From NCBI GenBank assembly GCA_018716005.1, contig DVKN01000248.1:1-14624 (forward strand): DNA of 14,624 nucleotides, given 5' to 3'. The number at the start of each line of letters is the position of its first letter. The first letter of the stretch is position 1. Below are positions 6,393 to 13,900 of this stretch, one piece after another. A model generated the notes under the pieces. The model saw only the letters and a list, made by a program, of their open reading frames with translations, made no database searches and had not been told where the DNA came from. Position numbers and translations under genes: made by a program. Source of the stretch: Candidatus Scatomorpha stercoravium. Lineage in GTDB: Bacteria; Bacillota; Clostridia; Oscillospirales; Oscillospiraceae.

Positions 6393-7175
6393 ATGAAGTA
6401 CGGGATTTCCGTCAGCGAGGGCTGCATAGCCTCGCCGGGCGGGCTGATATACTATAAGCTCGCGCGCACGAGCGCGCCGGGGCGGAGGCCGCTCATCATT
6501 TTTTCGCACGAGATAGGCTGCACCCACGCGCGCGGCGCGAAATACGCGCGGCCGCTCGGCGAATACGGCTGCCATCTGCTGACCTTTGACTTCCTGGGCG
6601 GCGGGGCCCATTGCAGGGGCGGCGTGCCCACGACGGAGATGACGGTGCTCACGGAGCTGCGCGACCTCGAGGCCGTGCTCGACGCCGCGCGGGCCTGGGA
6701 TTTCGCAGACCCGGAGCGCATATACCTGATGGGCGCGAGCCAGGGCGGCTTCGTCTCCGCCGCCTGCGCCGCGCGCCGCGCGGGCGAGCTCGCCGGGCTC
6801 ATACTGCTCTACCCGGGCTTTACGATACGGCAGGTGATGCGCCGCCGCTTCGGGAGCCTCGGCAATGTGCCCGATACCTTCGAACTCAACGACTGGATTA
6901 CGCTGGGAAGGCCCTATGTCGAGGCCGTCTGGGACTACGACATAGACGCCGACATCCGCGCCTATACGGGGCCGGTGCTCATAATCCACGGGAGCGAGGA
7001 CCCCGTCGTGAGCGGGCGGGACGTCCGCCGCGCCGCCGGGCTCTACCGCGACGCGGAGCTGCACGTCATACCCGGCGCGGGCCACGGCTTCGAGGGCCGG
7101 GACGTTTCCGAGGCCGTCGGGTACATAGAGTCCTTCATAGACCGCACCGGGCGCGAAAACAGGGCCGCAGTCTGA
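6393..7175 (+). CDS. Alpha/beta hydrolase, feruloyl/cinnamoyl esterase-like
   Basis: This 260-residue cytoplasmic hydrolase has a complete visible triad. The nucleophile is Ser116 in GASQG, the acid Asp203 in HGSEDPVV, and the base His231 in GAGHGFEG. The FSHEIGCTHARG segment (37-48) provides the oxyanion strand-loop, and LLTFDFLGGGAHCRG is the strand-turn seen in family members. The layout (TVLTELRDLEAVLDAA, then the nucleophile elbow, then LILLYPGFTI) resembles bacterial cinnamoyl/feruloyl esterases such as the Est1E and LJ0536 type. The substrate is inferred from resemblance only; another small ester or thioester is possible. The start is the ATG at 6393, with GGAG eight bases before it. 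The upstream ATG at 6348 lies inside the promoter. No signal peptide is present. The terminator overlaps the gene's last codons. Confidence 0.85.
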   Translation: MKYGISVSEGCIASPGGLIYYKLARTSAPGRRPLIIFSHEIGCTHARGAKYARPLGEYGCHLLTFDFLGGGAHCRGGVPTTEMTVLTELRDLEAVLDAARAWDFADPERIYLMGASQGGFVSAACAARRAGELAGLILLYPGFTIRQVMRRRFGSLGNVPDTFELNDWITLGRPYVEAVWDYDIDADIRAYTGPVLIIHGSEDPVVSGRDVRRAAGLYRDAELHVIPGAGHGFEGRDVSEAVGYIESFIDRTGRENRAAV

Positions 7176-7196
7176 CGACTGCGGCCCTGCTTCTTT
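7161..7196. terminator. Bidirectional terminator with the hydrolase stop codon in its loop
   Basis: A perfect 12-bp stem, AGGGCCGCAGTC (7161-7172) paired with GACTGCGGCCCT (7177-7188), has a TGAC loop whose TGA is the hydrolase stop codon. TTCTTTATTT follows on the + strand. On the - strand the stem is followed by GTTTTCG, so the same element can end the acyltransferase gene coming from the right. Confidence 0.85.
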
Positions 7197-8241
7197 ATTT
7201 TAGCGCCTCCGCCGCGCGGCTCAGGGCGCGGGAGAAGAGGCGGACTATGGCCTCGCTGAGGCTGTGGAGGCGGATGAGCTCCGCGAGCTTCCGGCGGAGG
7301 AATTCCGCCGCGAGGCCGCAGAGGAAGATTGCGAGCGCTATGCCGAGCGCCGACGCCGCCGCGGGTAGCGCGCCGAGCGAAGCGAAGGGAGCAAAACGGC
7401 CCGTCATCCAGTTCCAGACCGGCTGGCTCGAGTGGAAGAGGTATACGCCGAAGGCGAGCGGCGCGAGCGGGGCGACGAGCTTCGCCGGCGCTTTTACGCG
7501 CTCAAAGAGCCGCAGCATGACGGCGGCGTTGAGCACGATGGTGGGGGAGACGTAGTTTGCGAGCCGCCCGAAGCCGAGGAAGACCTGCGCGGCCCAGGTG
7601 ACGGCGGCGCTCAGCGCCCAGAGCGCGAGCAGGAAGGGCGTGCTCCTCGTCTCGAAGAGGCGCGCGCGGCGCGCGAGGGCGCCCATGCAGTAGAGCGCCA
7701 TCAGCCAGAGCGCGGAATAGCCGCCCATGAGCTTGAAGGGGTCGGTCAGTACGCCGAGGCAGGAGAAGAGCAGCGCCGCGGCTATGAGCGCGCGCCGCGC
7801 CCCGCCCTCGTCGAGCGAGAAGACCCAGCGGTTCAGCAGCGGCTGCACGAAGAAGAGCGCGAAGTACGAGCTGAAATACCAGAACTGCCGCCCCAGCACG
7901 GGCAGCGCGCCCATGATGAAGACGAGCGGCCGCGTGTCGCGGTTGACGCCGAGCAGGGTAAAAATCACCAGGACGACGAAGGAGTAAAAGAAGACCTGGA
8001 ACCACATATCCACAATCTTCACGTACTTCTGCGGCCTGTCCGAGGCGGTGAAGCCGCTTATCATCGCAAAGCCGTCCACGGCGCAGTAGGCGAGGACCTC
8101 GAGCAGCCAGAGCAGCGCGAAGCCCGCCGAGCCCGGCGCCGCCGCCTGAAGCAGCCCGCCCTGCCCGAGCGTGTGGAGCAGGCACACCATATACATGAGG
8201 ACCAGCCGCAACAGGTCTATTCCGTAATTGCGCTGCGACAA
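7195..8241 (-). CDS. Membrane acyltransferase, acyltransferase_3 family
   Basis: This 348-residue integral membrane protein has about ten hydrophobic segments. The N-terminus, YGIDLLRLVLMYMVCLLHT, has the family pattern of a basic/acidic pair in helix 1 and a conserved His (His23) at its end. Later parts include FWYFSSYFALFFVQPLLNRW (about 120-139), a GGYSALWLMALYCMGALAR loop-helix and GVYLFHSSQPVWNW (about 265-278), all typical of PF01757/OafA-like O-acyltransferases. These move acyl groups from the cytoplasm onto cell-surface sugars or peptidoglycan; the acceptor here is unknown. The start is TTG (8239-8241) with GAGGGGG about seven bases upstream. The gene has its own near-consensus promoter with a palindrome at the expected transcription start. 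It is not in an operon. Confidence 0.87.
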   Translation of the reverse strand: MSQRNYGIDLLRLVLMYMVCLLHTLGQGGLLQAAAPGSAGFALLWLLEVLAYCAVDGFAMISGFTASDRPQKYVKIVDMWFQVFFYSFVVLVIFTLLGVNRDTRPLVFIMGALPVLGRQFWYFSSYFALFFVQPLLNRWVFSLDEGGARRALIAAALLFSCLGVLTDPFKLMGGYSALWLMALYCMGALARRARLFETRSTPFLLALWALSAAVTWAAQVFLGFGRLANYVSPTIVLNAAVMLRLFERVKAPAKLVAPLAPLAFGVYLFHSSQPVWNWMTGRFAPFASLGALPAAASALGIALAIFLCGLAAEFLRRKLAELIRLHSLSEAIVRLFSRALSRAAEALK

Positions 8242-8255
8242 GCCTATTCCCCCTC

Positions 8256-8270
8256 TATGCAGACTGCATA
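8256..8270. promoter_or_regulatory. 15-bp palindrome, possible operator of the acyltransferase gene
   Basis: Perfect arms TATGCAG and CTGCATA surround a single A. The site starts two bases past the acyltransferase -10 and covers its expected transcription start, which is a typical repressor position. It could also act as a small hairpin at the 5' end of the mRNA. Confidence 0.55.
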
Positions 8271-8272
8271 TG

Positions 8273-8301
8273 ATTATACGCCGCCCTTCGCCTTTTGTCG
8301 A
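8273..8301 (-). promoter_or_regulatory. Sigma-A promoter of the acyltransferase gene
   Basis: Read on the - strand: TCGACA (8296-8301), a 17-base spacer and a perfect TATAAT (8273-8278). Confidence 0.82.
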
Positions 8302-8327
8302 GCCCGGAGCGCAAATTGTCGCCGTCC

Positions 8328-8356
8328 TTTCAAAACGCCGCGGCTTCGTATATAAT
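8328..8356 (+). promoter_or_regulatory. Putative promoter of the sigma factor operon
   Basis: A perfect TATAAT (8351-8356) lies 41 bases before the sigma factor ATG. At a 17-base spacing upstream there is only TTTCAA (8328-8333), a poor -35. The promoter may need an activator or be read by another sigma factor, possibly the operon's own. Confidence 0.55.
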
Positions 8357-8396
8357 CAGCCTGACGATTCCGCGGCCGAAGGGAGGAGGCGGACAT

Positions 8397-8945
8397 ATGA
8401 CCGACGACGAACTCTACCGCCTTTTCCTCGGCGGCGACGGCGAAGCGCTCGCGCGGCTCATGGAGAAGTACGGCGACGCGCTGACGCTGTACATAGACGG
8501 CTACATAGGCGACGTGCACGAGGCGGAGGACCTCATGATAGAGGTCTTCGCCTGGCTGCTCGCCAAGCGGCCGCGCATCCGCCCCGGCGGGCTGAAGGCG
8601 TATATCTACAAGGCGGCGCGCAACATGGCCCTGCGCTGCAAGAGCCGCCGCCGCGACGTCTTCAGCCTCGACGAGCTCGAGCCGGAGCCGGAAGCGGAGG
8701 CCCTGGTCGAGGAGGCGTTCGGCGGGCGGGAGAGAGCGCGGATACTGCGCGAGTGCATGTCCCGGCTCAGCGCGGACTACCGCGAGGCGCTGTATCTCAC
8801 ATATTTCGAGGGCCTGAGCTGCGCCGAGGCCGCGAAGGTCATGGCCAAGAGCTCGAAGCAGATTACCAACCTCGTCTACCGCGGCAAGCAGAGCCTGCGG
8901 AAACTGCTGGAAAAGGAGGGCGTCACCGATGCGGAGCAATATTGA
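8397..8945 (+). CDS. ECF-type RNA polymerase sigma factor
   Basis: This is a 182-residue sigma-70 family protein with only regions 2 and 4, as in ECF sigma factors. Region 2 spans about 10-85 and includes VHEAEDLMIEVFAWLL and the basic KAYIYKAARNMALRCKSRRR segment that opens and reads the -10. An acidic linker (LDELEPEPEAEALVEEA) follows. Region 4 (about 115-172), with SRLSADYREALYLTYFEGLS then a helix-turn-helix ending KSSKQITNLVYRGKQSLRKLL, should read the -35. The ATG at 8397 is chosen because GGAGGAGG sits seven bases before it; the longer open frame would run through the promoter. It is the first gene of a four-gene operon, with a 17-base overlap into the next gene. By analogy with PrsW-controlled ECF systems it is probably held inactive at the membrane. 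Confidence 0.9.
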   Translation: MTDDELYRLFLGGDGEALARLMEKYGDALTLYIDGYIGDVHEAEDLMIEVFAWLLAKRPRIRPGGLKAYIYKAARNMALRCKSRRRDVFSLDELEPEPEAEALVEEAFGGRERARILRECMSRLSADYREALYLTYFEGLSCAEAAKVMAKSSKQITNLVYRGKQSLRKLLEKEGVTDAEQY

Positions 8946-9270
8946 GCGCGCCGAAGCCGTCCGGCGGCGCGCGAGCGAGCTCAGGCGGCTGCGCGCGCGG
9001 CGGCTCTCGCGGATTGCGGCCGCCGGCGGGAGCCTCGCGAGCCTCGCCGTGATTGTCGCCCTCGCCTTCGCCCTGCCGGCGGCGGACTTCTCCGCCGCGA
9101 TAGAGGGCGCGGCGGGAGCGGGCGGGATTTTCGCCTCGGCCGCCGCGGGCTATATCATAGTCGGCGTCCTGGCCTTCGCGCTGGGCGCCGCCGTCACCGT
9201 GCTGTGCTTTAAGCTGCGCTCGGCCGGCGGGCGCGGCGGGGAGGACAGGGATGATAGAGATAATAGATAA
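8929..9270 (+). CDS. Small two-helix membrane protein, candidate anti-sigma factor
   Basis: The protein is 113 residues. An Arg-rich N-terminal helix (about 1-28; MRSNIERAEAVRRRASELRR onward) is followed by membrane helix 1 (about 29-49), a short Ala/Gly/Ser-rich loop (50-73), membrane helix 2 (74-94, GYIIVGVLAFALGAAVTVLC) and a charged tail. The positive charge suggests both ends lie in the cytoplasm. The gene starts inside the sigma factor gene (17-base overlap, GGAGGG eight bases upstream), the usual place for a cognate anti-sigma gene, and is followed two genes later by a PrsW protease. It lacks the HxxxCxxC zinc motif of classical anti-sigma domains, so the role is inferred from context only. 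A paralogue lies at 10618-10944. It could instead be a scaffold or small sensor subunit. Confidence 0.72.
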   Translation: MRSNIERAEAVRRRASELRRLRARRLSRIAAAGGSLASLAVIVALAFALPAADFSAAIEGAAGAGGIFASAAAGYIIVGVLAFALGAAVTVLCFKLRSAGGRGGEDRDDRDNR

Positions 9271-9859
9271 CTCCGCGCAGTTTGTCTCGACGCTCGCCTG
9301 CTGCGGCGTATCGGCCGCGCTCTATTATAAGCGCCGGGGCGCGGAGCATTTCCTGCTCGCGTGCTTCTACGGCTGCTTCGCGCTGGGGCTGCTGTACTGG
9401 ACGCTCTACCTCGTCCTCTACGAGACTACGCCGGGCACCTTCTACGTCTCGGAGATAGTATGGATATCGAGCTGCATCTTCCTATACCTGCTGCAATACA
9501 CGCTCGCGGGCCCGGCGGAGAGGGCGCACCGCTGCGGCGCGATGTGGCTCGCGCCGGCGCTCGGGGCGGCGATGTTCGCGCTCTACTGCGTTTTCGCACC
9601 CAATATCCCCGCGAATTTGCTGCGCTGCTGCGTCATGAGCGCGCTCGCCTGGAATGCGATACGCGGCCTTGCCTTCGGCGCGAGGCGGCGCTTCCACGCG
9701 GCCGTGCTCGCCTTCGTCTGCGCGGAATACGCGCTCTGGGCCTCGTCGATTACCTGGCTCGGCGACACGCTCGCGAACCCGTATTTCTGGATTGACTTCG
9801 TCCTCACGGGCATACTCATAGCCCTCCTGCCCGCGGCGGGAAAGGGGGCGGGCGCGTGA
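9251..9859 (+). CDS. Seven-helix membrane protein of unknown function
   Basis: This 202-residue protein has seven hydrophobic helices at about 9-26, 31-57, 65-84, 96-115, 119-140, 146-168 and 175-197. Positive residues cluster after helix 1 (YYKRRG), between helices 3 and 4 (ERAHR) and between 5 and 6 (GARRRFH). By the positive-inside rule the N-terminus is outside and the C-terminus inside. I recognise no catalytic motif or family. The gene overlaps the preceding one by 20 bases, with GGGGAGG six bases before the ATG, and overlaps prsW by four. Its place between a candidate anti-sigma gene and the protease makes a sensor or protease-partner role plausible, but nothing in the protein proves it. 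Confidence 0.78.
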   Translation: MIEIIDNSAQFVSTLACCGVSAALYYKRRGAEHFLLACFYGCFALGLLYWTLYLVLYETTPGTFYVSEIVWISSCIFLYLLQYTLAGPAERAHRCGAMWLAPALGAAMFALYCVFAPNIPANLLRCCVMSALAWNAIRGLAFGARRRFHAAVLAFVCAEYALWASSITWLGDTLANPYFWIDFVLTGILIALLPAAGKGAGA

Positions 9860-10491
9860 CCTATATCGAGAACGTCTTCGCCTGCATCGCCGCGCCGCTT
9901 GTCGTGGCGGCGCTGTGCGCTGGGCGGCGGCATCTGCGCATTTTCGTCTTCTCGCTCGCGGGTATGCTCGTCTGCCTGCTCTCGGCCTATGTGAACACCT
10001 TCTTCGCCGCGATTCTGGGCGCGACGGACCTGGGCGCGACGGCGGAGATTGCGCCGGTGGTCGAGGAGATAATGAAGTTCCTCCCGCTCATGTTCTACCT
10101 CCTGGTCTTCGAGCCGGACGCGGACTCGATTAAGTCCGCCCTGCTCATAACGGCGGTGGGCTTCGCCACCTTCGAGAACGTCTGCTACCTCATCTCGAAC
10201 GGCGCGGAGGATCTGGGCTTCCTGCTCATACGCGGCTTCGGGACGGGGGCGATGCACATCGTCTGCGCCGCGCTCGTCGGCGCGGGGATGGTGTACGTCT
10301 GGCCGCGCGGGGCCCTGCGCGCGGCGGGGAGCTGCGCGCTGCTGGGCACGGCCGTGGTCTTCCACGGCGTATACAACCTGCTCGCGTCCTACGGCGGCTG
10401 GGCGCAGTACGCCGCCTCCGCCCTGCCCACGGCCCTGCTTGCCGCGGGGCTCGCCTCGCGATGGCTCCGCGCCGCGCGGCCGCGGGAATAA
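9856..10491 (+). CDS. prsW: PrsW-family intramembrane metalloprotease
   Basis: This 211-residue polytopic protein carries the conserved PrsW motifs: APVVEEIMK (Glu70, Glu71, Lys74), GFATFENVCY (Glu107, Asn108), His134 in the helix GTGAMHIVCAALVGAG, and VVFHGVYNLL (His170, Asn174). The Glu and His residues are the likely metal ligands and active-site residues of this CPBP-related family. In B. subtilis PrsW starts degradation of the anti-sigma RsiW, releasing SigW, and in Clostridioides difficile it acts on the anti-sigma of an ECF factor. Here it is the last gene of the sigma operon, so its likely substrate is the small membrane protein at 8929-9270, its paralogue at 10618-10944, or both. The start is GTG, overlapping the previous stop as GTGA. 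A terminator follows. Confidence 0.9.
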   Translation: MTYIENVFACIAAPLVVAALCAGRRHLRIFVFSLAGMLVCLLSAYVNTFFAAILGATDLGATAEIAPVVEEIMKFLPLMFYLLVFEPDADSIKSALLITAVGFATFENVCYLISNGAEDLGFLLIRGFGTGAMHIVCAALVGAGMVYVWPRGALRAAGSCALLGTAVVFHGVYNLLASYGGWAQYAASALPTALLAAGLASRWLRAARPRE

Positions 10492-10504
10492 TTTCAGCCG
10501 GGCT

Positions 10505-10537
10505 TCCGGCCTTCCTCCGGGGAGGCCGGATTTTTTT
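10505..10537 (+). terminator. Intrinsic terminator after prsW
   Basis: The stem TCCGGCCTTCC pairs with GGGAGGCCGGA (one G-T wobble) around a TCCG loop at 10505-10530. It is followed by seven T, then CGC and another seven T. It separates the sigma operon from the next transcription unit. Confidence 0.9.
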
Positions 10538-10587
10538 CGCTTTTTTTCGTCCCGGGGTGAGATATTCCGCCCTCTGGCGTACCTAAG

Positions 10588-10595
10588 TATATAGA
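10588..10595 (+). promoter_or_regulatory. Candidate -10 for the small-protein/surface-protein unit
   Basis: TATATAGA, inside GTATATAG, lies 23-30 bases before the ATG at 10618, after the prsW terminator. No good sigma-A -35 is found at 16-18 bases; the position gives TTCCGC. The sigma operon promoter shares the GTATATA core and also has a weak -35, so an ECF-type promoter is possible but unproven. Confidence 0.4.
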
Positions 10596-10617
10596 ACCCG
10601 TGAGAGGAGGTATACGT

Positions 10618-10944
10618 ATGCGCGGCAACGCGGAGCGCGTCCTTATCGCGCGGCGGCGCGCGGCGGTTCTGGCCCGGCGGCTCGAGCGGAGGACGCTCGG
10701 CGCGCTCGGCGCGGCCTGCCTGGCGCTGCTCGCGGCGCTGATTTCGGCCTTCTCGGCGCTCGCCGGGGCCGGGAGCGCGGCCTGCGGCGGCATGGGCGGG
10801 GCGATGCTGCTCTATGAGGACGCAGGAGGCTACGTCCTCGTCGGCGTCGCGGCCTTCACCGCCGCGGTACTGATGACCGTCGCGTGTATGCGGATTAAAC
10901 GCCGTTCCCCGGGAGCGGAGAAAAAGGAGGACAACAAAGAATGA
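10618..10944 (+). CDS. Small two-helix membrane protein, paralogue of the candidate anti-sigma
   Basis: This 108-residue protein has the layout of the protein at 8929-9270. An Arg-rich N-terminal helix starts MRGNAERVLIARRRAAVLAR, then come membrane helix 1 (about 28-50), a small-residue loop with two Gly pairs, membrane helix 2 (about 70-91, GGYVLVGVAAFTAAVLMTVAC) and a Lys/Glu-rich tail. By eye the best matching blocks are MRxNxER, the RRRAxxL repeats, and AGGYxLVGVxAFxxxA...C.(K/R)(I/L). It has a strong AGGAGG site seven bases from the ATG, and its stop overlaps the start of the giant surface protein gene (ATGA). It is therefore translationally coupled to that protein and may sense, anchor or regulate it. 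No enzymatic motif is seen. Confidence 0.75.
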   Translation: MRGNAERVLIARRRAAVLARRLERRTLGALGAACLALLAALISAFSALAGAGSAACGGMGGAMLLYEDAGGYVLVGVAAFTAAVLMTVACMRIKRRSPGAEKKEDNKE

Positions 10945-13900
10945 GGAAACGCATCCTGGCCATCGCCATGGCCCTGTGCCTGATAATTACGCTCCTGCCC
11001 GCCACAGCCCTTGCGGCGGATGCGGAGACGATAACGATTGGAGGCGTGACGCTCAGCGGCAGCGCGGACGCTCCTGCCTACGCTGCGACGGACGAGAACG
11101 GTGCGGTCAGCACCGAAGGCGCGAGCGAGAGCAGCTACAACATCAAGTGGGACGGCAGCACGCTGACGCTCAACGGTGCGACAATCACAGCGGGCTCGTC
11201 TAACGGAGCTGCAATCTACCGCCGCGGGGAGCTCACAATCACGCTGACAGGCAGCAACACAGTCAAAGGGCCAGAAGCTGCCGACAGTATTGGCATCAGA
11301 ATCGCCAACGGCAACCTCACCATAGGCGGCGGTGGCTCTTTGGATGTTTCCGGCAGAACAGACTACCTTGATATTGATGCCACCAGCCTCAATATCGGCA
11401 TCTATGTCGATGGCGAATACGATATAACTATCAACAACTGCACTATCGAAGCCGAGGGCAGCGGAGTCGTTAGCGGTTCGAGTTACGGCATCTTTTCCGA
11501 ATTTGGCGATGTCATCATCAACGGCGGCACAGTCACCGCCAGAGGCGGCGCGATCCAAAACAGCGACTCCATGAGCTATGGCATCAGAGCGAGTGAAGTC
11601 TCAATCACTAATCGAGGTAAAGTAAAGGCCTATGGCGGCGGCTACGTTAGGACCTACGCCCATGGCGGTTCCGCCAACTGGAGCCCCGACAGCAGCTATG
11701 GCATCTGCGCCCCAGGCGGCATCAATATCACCAACAGTACAGTAGAGGCCTACGGCGGCACGGCCAAGGTCAACAGCGTTGGCATTTACACGAACTCAGG
11801 CGACGTTACCATCACCGGCAGCAGCAGCGTTACTGCCAGCTATAACGATGAAGATTTCATAATTGATGACAGATTTGAATTCGGCGACGGATATGGAATT
11901 TACTCAGGTGTCGGCGTCCGCGTCGAAGGCGGCATGGTCTATGCCTACGGCGCACCTGCCACGGGCGACGGCAGCGACAGCTATGGCATCTACGCCAAAG
12001 GGAACGTCGCCATGAGCGGATTCGCTATGGTAACGGCCTCCGGCGGCGATGCGCCCAGCGGCGACAGCTTCGGCATAAGCGCCGGGGCGAACGTCGAAAT
12101 GAGCGGGAACAGCACCGTAAATGCCACCGGCGGCACGTCCGGCGGCGGCAGCTTCGGCATAAGGGCCGGGAGCGTCACATGGAGCGGATACAGCGACGTA
12201 ACGGCTACCGGCGGCACGTCCGCCATAAGCGCCGAGGGGGACGTTGCCATGAGCGGATACGGCGAAGTAACAGCCACCGGCGACACGGCCACCGGCGGCA
12301 GCTATGGCATCTCCGCCGACAGCGGCGACGTTTCTATCAGCAACGGCACAGTCAAGGCAGAGAGCAGCGACAGCGGCATCTACGCCGGTGAGGGCGACGT
12401 TGCCATCAGCGGCGGCACGGTCAGCGCGACCGGCGGCAGCTACGGCATAAAGACCGACGCGGGACAAACCATTATCTCCGGCGGCGAGAGCATCACGGCC
12501 TCGGGCGGAATACAGGCCATAAACAAGTGCAATATTTCTCCCGTTTCGGGCACGACCGGGGATATCTTGGGCGGAGATGATGCGGGCAGCGCAGTCGATG
12601 TCGACGCAGATGATGGCCTCTCCGGACACAAATACCTCAATATAACGTTTGACGTGCCAGCATCCGAAATAGCCGTCGGCGGCGTTTATCTGCGCGGCAG
12701 CAGCGCAGCCATCGCCTACGCCACAACGGACGCTGCAACCGGCGTTGTCACGCTTGGCGGCGACGAGGCCAACCACAACATCAAGTGGGACGGCGTGACG
12801 CTGACGCTGAAGGACGCGACGATAAACGGTTCTATTAGTCACAATAACAATAAGGTACCCTCTATCAGACTGGTGATCGAGGGCGTAAACTCCATCACCG
12901 GGAATATAAGTCAGGAAAAATACTACAATCCGAGCCTCACCATCTCCGGCGGCGGCACGCTTAAAATCAGCGCCGGCAACACGGGCATCAATGTGTATTC
13001 CCTGACCATTGAGAGCGGTACGCTTGAAATCACTGGCGGGCAATCCGGCGTCAACGCCCCGGGCGGCGTGACCATCAAGGGCGGCGAGATAGAAGTCAAC
13101 GGCGGAAACGCCTTTACGAACGACACCGAAGTAACCGTCGACCCGCAGTCGGGCAAGCAGATTTGTGTTTATGTTGGAGACAGCGAGGCTGAGGCTTGGG
13201 CACTCGGTACGTACACGAGCGAAACCGAGTTGATTGTTGCCGATACCGTGAATAAATACTTCCACAGCTATATCGAGGACGCCCCTATTGTCACCAACGT
13301 GAGCGTCAGCCCGGAAACCGCGACAGTAAAGGTTGGCGGAACGCAGCAGTTCACCGCCGCCGTGAGCGGCACGGGCGATTTCAGCAAGGACGTCAACTGG
13401 TCTGTGAGCGGCAACAACAGCGACGACACGACCATCAATGACGGCGTCCTCAAAGTAGCCGCCGACGAGACGGCAACGGAACTCACCGTCACGGCCACGT
13501 CTGTCGGCGATGGCACCATATACGATACCGCCACTGTCACCGTAACGCAGGACGAGCCGGAGGAGTATGATATATACATCTTTGGCGAGGGCTATGACGC
13601 CCCCTTCTATGCCACGACGGGCGATACGCCAAACACGCTCACCGTGTGCGGTGAGGACGACAACTGGAACATCAAATGGGACGGCGAGACGCTGACGCTC
13701 AGGAACGCGACGGTATTCTGCATTATGGGGAATCAAGCGGGCACCAACACGGCAATTCAGCGCGACGCGGGCGAGCGCCTCGCCGTCCAGCTCACCGGCG
13801 ACAACACCGTCGTCGGGCCGCAGTACGGCATCGCCGCCGGGAACATTACCATCTCCGGCGACGGCACGCTGAGGGTTTGGGCGCATGAGATACCTAGGGA

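Noticed and set aside
8929..9270. A classical zinc-binding anti-sigma domain
   Set aside because: No HxxxCxxC motif is present in the cytoplasmic N-terminus; the anti-sigma idea rests on gene position and topology only.
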